This document shows positions 7,176 through 14,757 of a stretch of DNA of 18,978 nt, piece after piece. The stretch covers positions 1 through 18,978 of the forward strand of contig JAVIYP010000051.1 in the NCBI GenBank assembly GCA_031323845.1. Reading direction: 5' to 3'. Position 1 is the first letter of the stretch, and each line of letters opens with the position of its first letter. Position numbers and translations under genes: made by a program. The notes under the pieces are model-generated. The model was not told where the DNA came from. It searched no databases and saw only the letters and a program-made list of their open reading frames with translations. Source of the stretch: PUPG01 sp031323845. Its GTDB lineage: Bacteria; Bacteroidota; Bacteroidia; Bacteroidales; UBA7960.

Positions 7176-9566
7176 TTAAAACAGTTCAACCGTTCCGATC
7201 ACATCAATAACGTTAATAATGCCATCACCATTAACATCAGCATTCTCAAAGCAAAAAGGATCAGGAAGACTTCCCAGGTAGAAGGTGACTATTGTTATCA
7301 CGTCAAGTATATTTATAACGCCGTCGCAGTTTGCATCGCCGGGTATCACTTCAGGATAAACGGTTGTGAAGGCGGTAATCGGCGACCATGTTGAGAAACC
7401 ACAGTTATTTAACGCCCTTACCCTTGCAAAATGTTCATTTCCAAAAGCTTCAAGTGTTGCACTGTAGGAGGGATCATTGATCTCCTGTGCATCAATAACC
7501 AGGTAGGTGTCACCAAAGGAGTCATCGGTTGCCACCTGCAGGTGGTAATGCTGCGCCCCGGGCACGGCTGACCACTCAAAAAAGGCGTTCATATCCACTT
7601 CTTCTTCACCGTCAGCAGGTGTGATGAGGTGTGTTTTCGAAGGATATCCGGTCGAAAAATAGCCAGGCAGGGAGTATGAAACCGCGGCACCGGCCATCGC
7701 CCTGATACGGAATAGATAATCCTGTTGCCCTTCAATGAGGCCACTCTCAAGTGAAAAATTATTGTCTTCCAGCATTGGACTGGTAAATACGATACTGTCC
7801 TGCTGTTCATGATTTGCAATTACGACCTGGTATCCGTCGCTGTTATTAACTGCTGTCCATGTGAAAAGTTCACCATGGCATATTTGCGTGTTATCAGGGC
7901 TGATTATGGTGGGAGGGGCCAGGTATTCCCAGGCTGCCGGCTCAGAGAAGTTCCCGATTTGTTTGTTGGGCAGTAATTCGGAAACGGCAAAATAGTTTTT
8001 ATTCTCCGGGTAGAACAGTGCCATGTTTTTTCCGAAAACCATTTGCATGTACCCAGGGTTGTTTTTGTTTTGTCCTGAAGGAGGCTCTTCCCAGCCATAG
8101 ACCAGGAATTGCCTTGCCGGTGAATTGATGATGCTTATGGCAGCGAGTTCCGGGTCAATTGCGGTGGCAGCGATCTCGCTGATCTCCGGTGCGCCCGGTG
8201 CTACAGGAACCATCCAGTCCAACAGTTGAGGAACGGCTTTTTGAGCATATACGCCATCAGCCAGAAATGGTGCCAGGCTGGGCACACGGCTGGTCAGATC
8301 ACGGGTGCTGTAAAATATTGAACCGAACACATTGTTGCCGGTGTTATTCCTGTTTGCCAGGATTTGATTCTCTATTTCTTCAAGCGTATATTCAATTTTT
8401 TCAGCACGATAATCGCCAAGTTTGTAACTGAGTTTTTTCCTGAGATATTCGTCCTGCATGGGGTACAGCGCATTGATGTCTGATTCGTTTTTTAACCCTG
8501 TTGGCAGCCGGTATGTCCCTATGCTGGGATAGGCGTGCCGGCCCTTGCTTTCACATTCCTGTCCCCACCATTCCACGAGTGTCAGGTAATCCTGGTTGCC
8601 CCCAATTGGCCAGTACAGCTGTGGCGAAAGATAATCAACGGAGCCGTCATGCAGCCACGCCAGGGGGTCGCAGAAGATAGTCGCCCAGTTATCGGCGCCA
8701 ATGATGCCCTGCGGAAGTGTGGTGCCCCAGTTGGCAGCAGCCGAAGCCTGCATGGAATAAATACCGGCAGGACTTACTCCGAAGATCATATGTGGATCAA
8801 TGGCCTTAATGGTATCATGGACCTCTTTGATCATATTATTAACCGAAGCCCTGCGGAAGTTGCCCCTGGTGATGGTTGGGTAATATGGCAAAATCAACGC
8901 TTCGAGCGCTTCTGTGGTAAAGCTGTCAAAAGTTTCCTGGTCGGCACTTAACGGTATTCCGGATGGATAAAAATAGTCGTCAAAAACAATTCCGCTAAGG
9001 TCGTAGTTTTCCACCAGGTCGGCGATGATGCTCTTTATCAGCTGTGTGGTGCCTGGCCTTCCAGGGTCGAAAAAGGTTCTGTTGTTGTGGGTGAAGATCA
9101 GTTCGGGATGCGTTTGTGAATAGTCGCCGGGCATGCCTGAATATTGACCGGCCGTGTTTTCGAAACGGTACGGGTTTAGCCAGGCATGCACCTCTATGCC
9201 CCGCTTGTGCGCTTCCTGTATTAAAAAGGCAAGCGGGTCATAACCGGGAGCCTGGCCCCGTGTGCCGGTGATCCATTGCGACCATGGCTCATAAGCCGAC
9301 TGGTAAAGAGCATCAGCGTTGGGGCGTACCTGGAACAAAACGGCATTGATGTTTGTTGCCTGCAAGGTGTTTAGCATAGTAACAAGCCGGTTTTTCTGAG
9401 CCTGTGCCGACACGCTGGTACTGTGCGGCCAGTCAATGTTCCATACACTGGTCAGCCATACGGCACGGAACTCTCGCATGGGCTCACCTGCATCGGTATT
9501 TGCCCTGACTATGTTCAGCGAAAAAATACACAATAAAAAACAAAAATAGCGGAACAATATATTCAT
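7176..9566 (-). CDS. Secreted GHL10-family (YngK-like) glycosyl hydrolase with C-terminal dockerin
   Basis: A 796-residue exported protein. Residues 1-22 form a signal peptide. Residues about 31-440 are the GHL10/DUF187 barrel, with REFRAVWLTSVWNIDWP, VLFQVRPNADALY (76-88), HAWLNPYRF, GIVFDDYFYP (192-201, acidic pair Asp196/197) and DYLSPQLYWP. Residues about 450-740 look like two fibronectin-III-type modules (FTWTA...GYQV; FEWSAVPGAQHYHLQV). Residues 743-796 are a dockerin-like pair of calcium loops: D744-N746-D748-D755 and D777-N779-D781-D788. ATG 9566 is used; the frame extends to a TTG six codons upstream. The catalytic family acts on carbohydrate polymers, but this substrate is unknown. 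It sits between xdhB (103 bp upstream) and the MocA-like gene with no obvious metabolic link. No cohesin partner is in the window. Confidence 0.9.
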   Translation of the reverse strand: MNILFRYFCFLLCIFSLNIVRANTDAGEPMREFRAVWLTSVWNIDWPHSTSVSAQAQKNRLVTMLNTLQATNINAVLFQVRPNADALYQSAYEPWSQWITGTRGQAPGYDPLAFLIQEAHKRGIEVHAWLNPYRFENTAGQYSGMPGDYSQTHPELIFTHNNRTFFDPGRPGTTQLIKSIIADLVENYDLSGIVFDDYFYPSGIPLSADQETFDSFTTEALEALILPYYPTITRGNFRRASVNNMIKEVHDTIKAIDPHMIFGVSPAGIYSMQASAAANWGTTLPQGIIGADNWATIFCDPLAWLHDGSVDYLSPQLYWPIGGNQDYLTLVEWWGQECESKGRHAYPSIGTYRLPTGLKNESDINALYPMQDEYLRKKLSYKLGDYRAEKIEYTLEEIENQILANRNNTGNNVFGSIFYSTRDLTSRVPSLAPFLADGVYAQKAVPQLLDWMVPVAPGAPEISEIAATAIDPELAAISIINSPARQFLVYGWEEPPSGQNKNNPGYMQMVFGKNMALFYPENKNYFAVSELLPNKQIGNFSEPAAWEYLAPPTIISPDNTQICHGELFTWTAVNNSDGYQVVIANHEQQDSIVFTSPMLEDNNFSLESGLIEGQQDYLFRIRAMAGAAVSYSLPGYFSTGYPSKTHLITPADGEEEVDMNAFFEWSAVPGAQHYHLQVATDDSFGDTYLVIDAQEINDPSYSATLEAFGNEHFARVRALNNCGFSTWSPITAFTTVYPEVIPGDANCDGVINILDVITIVTFYLGSLPDPFCFENADVNGDGIINVIDVIGTVELF

Positions 9567-9611
9567 GTGTTTATATTTTTGCAACTGTTGATTGTCTGTG
9601 TTTTGTGCTTA

Positions 9612-9654
9612 AGCCTTATAGGCTGAATGGAATTCAGAAGCCGGAATTCAGAAG
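9612..9654. repeat. Small palindrome plus 12-bp direct repeat between xdhB and the glycosyl hydrolase gene
   Basis: AGCCT-TAT-AGGCT (9612-9624) is a perfect 5-bp-arm inverted repeat. It is followed by two copies of GGAATTCAGAAG (9629-9640 and 9643-9654) separated by CC. The direct repeat shares the TCAGAAG word with the arrays at 1-250. The palindrome could be a weak hairpin between xdhB and the hydrolase gene; there is no long U-tract. Confidence 0.5.
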
Positions 9655-9669
9655 TTATTATTTTCTCCA

Positions 9670-11922
9670 TTAACCACCATACAACCGCATCAGCACTTTT
9701 TCGGGGGTCATGGGCGCATCGAAATCAACTTTTGCTTTGGGGTTGAATGCGATTATTGCGTTTTGAAGTGCAAAAAAGGCACCGATGCCATACATAAGTG
9801 GCGGTTCGCCTACGGCTTTTGACCGCAGTATTGCATGTTCGGGTCCTTCGGTATCCAGGGCTTCTATGTCGAGAATCTTCGGAACCGAATATATGTCCGG
9901 AATTTTATATGTTGAGAGGCTGTTTGACAGCAGCTTGCCATGGCGGTCAAAAGCGATCTCTTCCATAGTCATCCAGCCCATGCCCTGAACCAGCGCACCT
10001 TCGGCCTGACCCTTGTCGATGTCATAGTTCATGCTGTTGCCGAAATCGTGCACCACACCTGCTTTTTCAAACTCATAGGTGCCTCTAATACAGTCAACTT
10101 TGGCAATCCACAGGGATGCCCCGTAAACGTGATAGGCAAAAGGATGTCCTTTTTTGGTGTTGTTGTCAAAATTAACGAGAGGTGTGGCGTAATGGCCGTT
10201 TTCGGTCAGACATACCCTTTCGGCATAGGCTTGTTTAACCAGCTGCTCCCAGTGTATCTCTGTTTTTTTGCCTTTATGCCAGACCCATTCGTCAATGATG
10301 CTGACCTCTTCCTGCCGGGTATCCAGTAAGGCTGCAGCAAAGGCCAGCAGTCTTGATTTGATGGCGTTGCAGGCAATCTGTGTTGCTTTGCCGTTAAGAT
10401 CGGCGCCTGAACTGGCCGCAGTGGGGGATGTGTTGCTCACCCGTGTTGTGTTGGTACTTTCAACTTTTACACGCTTCGGTGAAACCGAAAACGTATGTGA
10501 GGCCACCTGCAGCATCTTGGTATTCACACCCTGACCCATCTCAACGGCACCGGTGCTTACACCAATGCTTCCATCGTTATACACGTGCACCAGCGCCCTT
10601 GCCTGGTTTAGCATGGTTTTCGTAAACGAAATGCCAAAACAGATGGGCATAATTGCCATCCCCTTTTTTAAAGTACTGTTGCTCTTGTTGAAGGCATCAA
10701 TTTCATTACGGATTCGTTCAAGCTCATGTTTGTTGTTGAGGGCATCATAACACTTGCCGATGCTTACGTTTTCAGCTCGCTGTCCGTATTGAAAAAAATC
10801 ATTGTCTTTTAGGAAGTTACGTTCTTGTATAATGCTTGCAGGGATTTTCAGTTCATGTGCAGCTTTGGCGATGGCAGCTTCGATGACATACATCCCCTGC
10901 GGGCCGCCGAAGCCACGGAAGGCAGTGTTTGGAGGCAGGTTTGTTTTACAGCTGTATGCGGTAACTTTTGTGTTTGGGATGAAATAAGTGTTGGTGCTGT
11001 GAAAGAGACTCCTGTCCAGAATGGCTGGACTCAGGTCGGCGGCTGCACCTCCATTCTGATAGAAATCAGCCTGATACGCAAGTATCTTATAGTCGTTGTC
11101 TAACCCAATCCTGAAATCGGCACTGTAAGGATGCCTTTTGCCCGTCATGCGCATGTCGTCCATGCGATGCAGGATAACTTTTACCGGTTTTTTCAGTTTG
11201 TAAGCGGCAAGCGCAGCCATGCAGGCGTAGGCTGTAGCCTGATCCTCCTTGCCCCCGAAACCGCCGCCAAGACGTGTTACATCAACTTCGACACGATGCA
11301 TTGGGATGCCGAGCACGTGTGCAACGGTATGCTGAACATGGGTAGGCCCCTGGGTGGATGAGTGAATTTTAAGACTGCCGTTATCCATAGGGTACGAGTA
11401 CGAACCCTGTGTTTCAATGTAGAGGTGTTCCTGTCCGTTAACGTCGGCCTTGCCTTCAATAACGTAGGTGCATTCCTGCCATGCCGTTTCAACATTGCCG
11501 GAGCTGAAGGTACCGGGGGGTATCAGCAGCTGTCCCTTTTCTTTGGCTACGCGCGGATCGGTAATGGGTTCGAGCGCCTCAATGTCAACCTTTATGAGGG
11601 CAGCCGCCCTGCGTGCTGTCAGTTCATCAACCGCAGCCACAAAGGCCAGTGGCTGACCGTTGAATTCAACTTTGTCTTCAGCAAACAGTACCTCGTCCGG
11701 AATGATCCCACCGATCTGGTTGATTCCGGGAATGTCAGCCGCCGTGAACACTCCGGCCACACCGGGAAACCTGGCTGCCGCAGAAACGTCCAGCCGTTTG
11801 ATGATACCGTGAGCCAGGGGAGAAGCGAATACTTTTCCAAACAGCGTTCCCTTTTGTACGGGAATATCGTCCACATAAACGGACTTGCCGGTAACATGAT
11901 ATTTTGCGTCTGTATTGTGCAT
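9670..11922 (-). CDS. xdhB: Xanthine dehydrogenase, molybdopterin-binding subunit
   Basis: A 750-residue molybdenum hydroxylase large subunit that oxidises hypoxanthine/xanthine-type purines with water as oxygen donor. It carries the residues known from bovine xanthine oxidoreductase: GGGFGGKE (219-226; Glu226 equals Glu802), DRSLFH (Arg304 equals Arg880), AFRGFGGPQG (334-343; Phe338 equals Phe914), FGISFT (429-434), the Mo-cofactor loop EMGQGVNTKM (461-470) and AVGEPPL (703-709; Glu706 equals the catalytic Glu1261). Conservation of both the arginine and the first glutamate favours a purine substrate over aldehydes or CO. The length matches XdhB of two-subunit bacterial enzymes. It starts 3 bp after the xdhA stop, so the two are surely co-transcribed and form one enzyme with the FeS/FAD subunit. 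E. coli xdhD differs in fusing FeS and Mo parts. Confidence 0.93.
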   Translation of the reverse strand: MHNTDAKYHVTGKSVYVDDIPVQKGTLFGKVFASPLAHGIIKRLDVSAAARFPGVAGVFTAADIPGINQIGGIIPDEVLFAEDKVEFNGQPLAFVAAVDELTARRAAALIKVDIEALEPITDPRVAKEKGQLLIPPGTFSSGNVETAWQECTYVIEGKADVNGQEHLYIETQGSYSYPMDNGSLKIHSSTQGPTHVQHTVAHVLGIPMHRVEVDVTRLGGGFGGKEDQATAYACMAALAAYKLKKPVKVILHRMDDMRMTGKRHPYSADFRIGLDNDYKILAYQADFYQNGGAAADLSPAILDRSLFHSTNTYFIPNTKVTAYSCKTNLPPNTAFRGFGGPQGMYVIEAAIAKAAHELKIPASIIQERNFLKDNDFFQYGQRAENVSIGKCYDALNNKHELERIRNEIDAFNKSNSTLKKGMAIMPICFGISFTKTMLNQARALVHVYNDGSIGVSTGAVEMGQGVNTKMLQVASHTFSVSPKRVKVESTNTTRVSNTSPTAASSGADLNGKATQIACNAIKSRLLAFAAALLDTRQEEVSIIDEWVWHKGKKTEIHWEQLVKQAYAERVCLTENGHYATPLVNFDNNTKKGHPFAYHVYGASLWIAKVDCIRGTYEFEKAGVVHDFGNSMNYDIDKGQAEGALVQGMGWMTMEEIAFDRHGKLLSNSLSTYKIPDIYSVPKILDIEALDTEGPEHAILRSKAVGEPPLMYGIGAFFALQNAIIAFNPKAKVDFDAPMTPEKVLMRLYGG

Positions 11923-11925
11923 CTT

Positions 11926-13338
11926 TTAACGTATCAGTTCTTCTATTACAAACCTCTCCGGGAAGAGTTTCAGGAAATGGGCAATGAACAACTGGCGGGC
12001 CAAAAGACGCTTGTATTCCTTGCTGCCCCGTACATCACTGATGGGCGCTATCTCCCCCTCGATGATCTTCATTGCCTCCCTCAGGGTTGCCTCTGATAAT
12101 CTACTGCCGCTGAGGAAGCTGCTGGTGTCCTTTAAAAACAAAGGAACTGGACTGACACCCCCGATGGAAAGCCGGCATTCGACCAAAAGATCCTCTTGGG
12201 TTCTCACGAAAATGGCCGAATTAACACTGGCAATGTCGAGGTGGGTGCGCTTGCTGACTTTTTCAAAGTTAAAGCCAAAGCGGTCTTTGGCAAGGGGTAT
12301 GTATAGTTGTTCGATGTATTCACCTGCTTGCAGGTCAAGCTTTTTATAATCAAGAAAGAATGCTTCCAGCGGAAGGTTCCTGGTTTGCCGGCCTTTGACC
12401 AGCTTTAATGAGGTGCCCAGTGCAAGGAAGAAGATCACCAGGTCGGCAATGGGAGAGGCGTTGACAATATTACCGCCAACGGTTCCCATGTTTCTGATGG
12501 GATCTGAGGATACCAGCCTGAAATGCTTTTTAATTTCGGGTATGTATTCGCCCATCAGCGAAGAGTGCATAATGTCGTTGGCTGTGGCTGAGGCGCCGAT
12601 GATCATGTACCCGTTCTTTCGCCGGATGCCCTGCATCTGCTTCTTATCGAAAAAGAGATTCAGCGAAGCTTCTGCAATGTCGTCGGGTTTTTGAACCATA
12701 AGGTCGGTGCCTCCGCCAATGATCTGGCCGCCGGATGAAAAATCAGGATCTTTGTTAAGATTGAGCTGCATGCTTTTCAGGCGTTCTGATATGCTTAAAA
12801 AGTATGCAGGTAAGAATCCGTTTTCCGTTAGCCAGCCGAGAGGCTGTTCCGGGTTTTTTTCACTGAGCATTCGGGAAATGCTTATCGCTGCCCTTTCTAT
12901 CGACTTATAGCCTGTGCAACGACAAATATTGCCGTTTACGGAATCTATGGCGCTTTGTTCGTCAGAAGGAAGGTACTCAAGCGTGTGGCCAGTCAGTGAA
13001 ACAATAAAGCCCGGGGTGCAGAAACCGCATTGTGAAGCATTATGCTCTACCATGGCCGACTGCACCGGTGAAAGCTTATCCATGTTAAGTCCTTCAACGG
13101 TCACTATGTGTTTGCCGTGCGCATTGCCCAGCGGCGTCAGGCAGGATACAATGCTGCGGTACACCAGCTTGTCCTCTTCCAAACGTCCTTCAAGCACGGT
13201 GCAGGCACCACAATCTCCCTCACGGCAACCGATTTTGGTCCCTACCAGGTCCTTCTCATACCGTATAAAATCCAGCAACGTCAGTCCGGATTTATGGCTG
13301 GTTGTGACTTCCTTATCATTAAGAATAAAAGTAATCAT
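11926..13338 (-). CDS. xdhA: Xanthine dehydrogenase, [2Fe-2S]/FAD small subunit
   Basis: A 470-residue electron-transfer subunit. Residues 1-155 hold two [2Fe-2S] clusters: the plant-ferredoxin type with Cys38/43/46/66 (GCREGDCGAC) and the second with Cys104/107 (CGFC) and Cys139/141 (CRC). Residues about 190-460 are the FAD domain, with IIGGGTDL (206-213), RNMGTVGGNIVNASPIAD (282-299) and a CO-dehydrogenase-flavoprotein C-terminal part (LSIGGVSP). The order and length match XdhA of two-subunit xanthine dehydrogenases. ATG 13338 is used: the frame extends 34 codons further, but that part is unlike the family and contains a -7 promoter box. Electrons pass Mo, FeS, FeS, FAD and then to NAD+ or another acceptor. 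It is the first gene of an xdhA-xdhB pair. Confidence 0.93.
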   Translation of the reverse strand: MITFILNDKEVTTSHKSGLTLLDFIRYEKDLVGTKIGCREGDCGACTVLEGRLEEDKLVYRSIVSCLTPLGNAHGKHIVTVEGLNMDKLSPVQSAMVEHNASQCGFCTPGFIVSLTGHTLEYLPSDEQSAIDSVNGNICRCTGYKSIERAAISISRMLSEKNPEQPLGWLTENGFLPAYFLSISERLKSMQLNLNKDPDFSSGGQIIGGGTDLMVQKPDDIAEASLNLFFDKKQMQGIRRKNGYMIIGASATANDIMHSSLMGEYIPEIKKHFRLVSSDPIRNMGTVGGNIVNASPIADLVIFFLALGTSLKLVKGRQTRNLPLEAFFLDYKKLDLQAGEYIEQLYIPLAKDRFGFNFEKVSKRTHLDIASVNSAIFVRTQEDLLVECRLSIGGVSPVPLFLKDTSSFLSGSRLSEATLREAMKIIEGEIAPISDVRGSKEYKRLLARQLFIAHFLKLFPERFVIEELIR

Positions 13339-13362
13339 AAGCCTGCATCTAAAAAACACGCT

Positions 13363-13370
13363 CAAAGATA
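13363..13370 (-). promoter_or_regulatory. Candidate -7 promoter element (TATCTTTG) for xdhAB
   Basis: On the minus strand TATCTTTG matches TAnnTTTG exactly and ends 24 bp before ATG 13338, giving a predicted leader of about 20 nt and supporting that start. No convincing -33 TTG is seen. The same octamer occurs at 2974-2981 before the PLP lyase gene. The rest of the spacer up to the mscS stop (13371-13554) shows no further clear signal. Confidence 0.5.
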
Positions 13371-13554
13371 GGTAAAAAGTTGATTTTTCAGTTATGTTCC
13401 GGAAATGATGTTTAAGGATGCTTTCATACCGTAAAAACAATAGCAGGCTTTATAGCAGCGATGCTTAGGCTGTTTGCCTGTGCTCCTTTGGTGATCTCAC
13501 GAACCATCCTCTCCGACTTGACCGGAATTGCGAAAGAAACCTGACACTGGTGCC

Positions 13555-14412
13555 TTATTTTTCAGCTTTTCCATCCTGTTTTTTGTGCAGGTGAACATCC
13601 AGCTGAGGGAAAGGAATGCCTATGCCTTCCCTGTTAAAGGCATCATACACTTTTTCTTTGATCTCAAAGTTCAACGGCCAGAAATCATCCAGGTTAGCCC
13701 ATGCCCTTACGGTTATGTTGACAGAACTGTCAGCGAGGTCCGAGAGAAATATTTTTGTAGGAGGATCCTTCAGCACCCTGGGATCTTCGTCCAGGATACC
13801 CTGGAGGACTTTCTCCGCCTTTTTGTAATCCTCACCGTAGGCAATGCCAAATACCCATTGCGCCCTGCGCGTCTCATTTAGAGAGTAATTGGTCATTGAC
13901 CCGGTGGCCAGTCCTCCATTGGGGATGACTATGGTTAGGTTGTCGGGGGTTTTTAGAATGGTGTTGAATATCTGGATCTCGAGCACTGTCCCCATAAAGC
14001 CTTGTGCCTCGATAAAGTGCCCCACTTTGAAAGGTTTCAGGATGAGAATAAGCACTCCGCCGGCAAAATTCTGCAACGTGCCTGAAAGTGCCAGACCTAC
14101 CGCCAGACCTGCCGCTCCGAGTATGGCAATGAATGAGGTCATAGGCACGCCCACCATCCCTAAAATCGTAATGAACACCAATATTCTCAGGGTGATGCTT
14201 ATCAGGCTGCGTAAAAAACTTCTGAGTGAGGGGTCAATCTCGCGTTTCTCCATGATTTTGTATAGAACCCTGCTAAGCTTGCCGGCCAGCCAAAGACCAG
14301 CAATAAGAACGACAATGGCACCCAGCAGCCTTATGCCGTTTGCAAGAATAAAATCCATGGCTGTTTGCATAAGTGCTTCCGGACTAAACCCTGTAACATG
14401 ACTATTTTCCAT
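13555..14412 (-). CDS. mscS: MscS-family small-conductance mechanosensitive channel
   Basis: A 285-residue inner-membrane channel, nearly the length of E. coli MscS (286). Three membrane segments are visible: about 26-48, 66-88 and a glycine/alanine-rich pore helix at 93-127 (AAGLAVGLALSGTLQNFAGG). The beta domain follows with PFKVGHFI, a VIPNGGLATGSMTNYS motif (162-177), and the C-terminal IGIPFPQLDVHL signature (264-275). Such channels open under membrane tension to release osmolytes on hypo-osmotic shock. The gene lies 216 bp upstream of xdhA on the same strand but xdhA has its own promoter candidate, so it is probably independent of the purine genes. It is divergent from the symporter gene. 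As several paralogues are usual, the symbol denotes the family. Confidence 0.92.
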   Translation of the reverse strand: MENSHVTGFSPEALMQTAMDFILANGIRLLGAIVVLIAGLWLAGKLSRVLYKIMEKREIDPSLRSFLRSLISITLRILVFITILGMVGVPMTSFIAILGAAGLAVGLALSGTLQNFAGGVLILILKPFKVGHFIEAQGFMGTVLEIQIFNTILKTPDNLTIVIPNGGLATGSMTNYSLNETRRAQWVFGIAYGEDYKKAEKVLQGILDEDPRVLKDPPTKIFLSDLADSSVNITVRAWANLDDFWPLNFEIKEKVYDAFNREGIGIPFPQLDVHLHKKQDGKAEK

Positions 14413-14528
14413 AATTCAATATTTTTTGATGAAACAATACGTGTTTAGGAAAACCGAAACAAAGCATAAAGATACAGTTTTTCTCTTGATCGATGTAAGT
14501 TTTAGCTGCCCCTTCAGGGCGACCCGCT

Positions 14529-14591
14529 GCTTCCGACTTCCGACCTCTGACTTCCGAATTCTGACTTCCTTCGAGCTTCGAGCTTCCAGCT
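14529..14591. repeat. Dispersed repeat, reverse-oriented relative of the 1-250 block
   Basis: Within the 345-bp gene-free divergent spacer 14413-14757, bases 14571-14591 are three 7-bp units (TCGAGCT x2, TCCAGCT), the reverse complement of the AGCTCGA/AGCTGGA unit at 87-114. Bases 14529-14570 carry CTGACTTCC/CGACTTCC words, the reverse complement of the GTCAGA words at 129-191. Unit order is also kept. The remaining spacer shows only the promoter box at 14728. Confidence 0.8.
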
Positions 14592-14727
14592 TATACATTC
14601 ATCCTCCTGTGTGTCAAAAATCCTGTTCCCGCATGGTTGGTGTTTTCAACATGGGCGTTTGGCTTCGCCGGGTTGGCAAGTGCCCGGTTCATGTAACCGT
14701 GTGTGATTTTGAATAAAAAAATTCATG

Positions 14728-14735
14728 TACATTTG
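14728..14735 (+). promoter_or_regulatory. Candidate -7 promoter element (TACATTTG) for the symporter gene
   Basis: TACATTTG matches TAnnTTTG. A TTTTG at 14707-14711 lies 16 bp upstream as a possible -33 element, slightly closer than usual. Transcription would begin about 14742, after the first in-frame ATG (14725), which argues for ATG 14758 as the real symporter start. Confidence 0.5.
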
Positions 14736-14757
14736 GTCCCGGCTAAAACATACCACC

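Noticed and set aside
11362..12096. Plus-strand open frame of 244 codons across the xdhA/xdhB junction
   Set aside because: Both opposite-strand frames carry full family motifs here; the plus frame has none and is a shadow.
13338..13440. Longer xdhA frame starting at 13440
   Set aside because: The extra 34 residues are unlike the family and cover the TATCTTTG promoter box; the ferredoxin fold begins directly at the ATG 13338.
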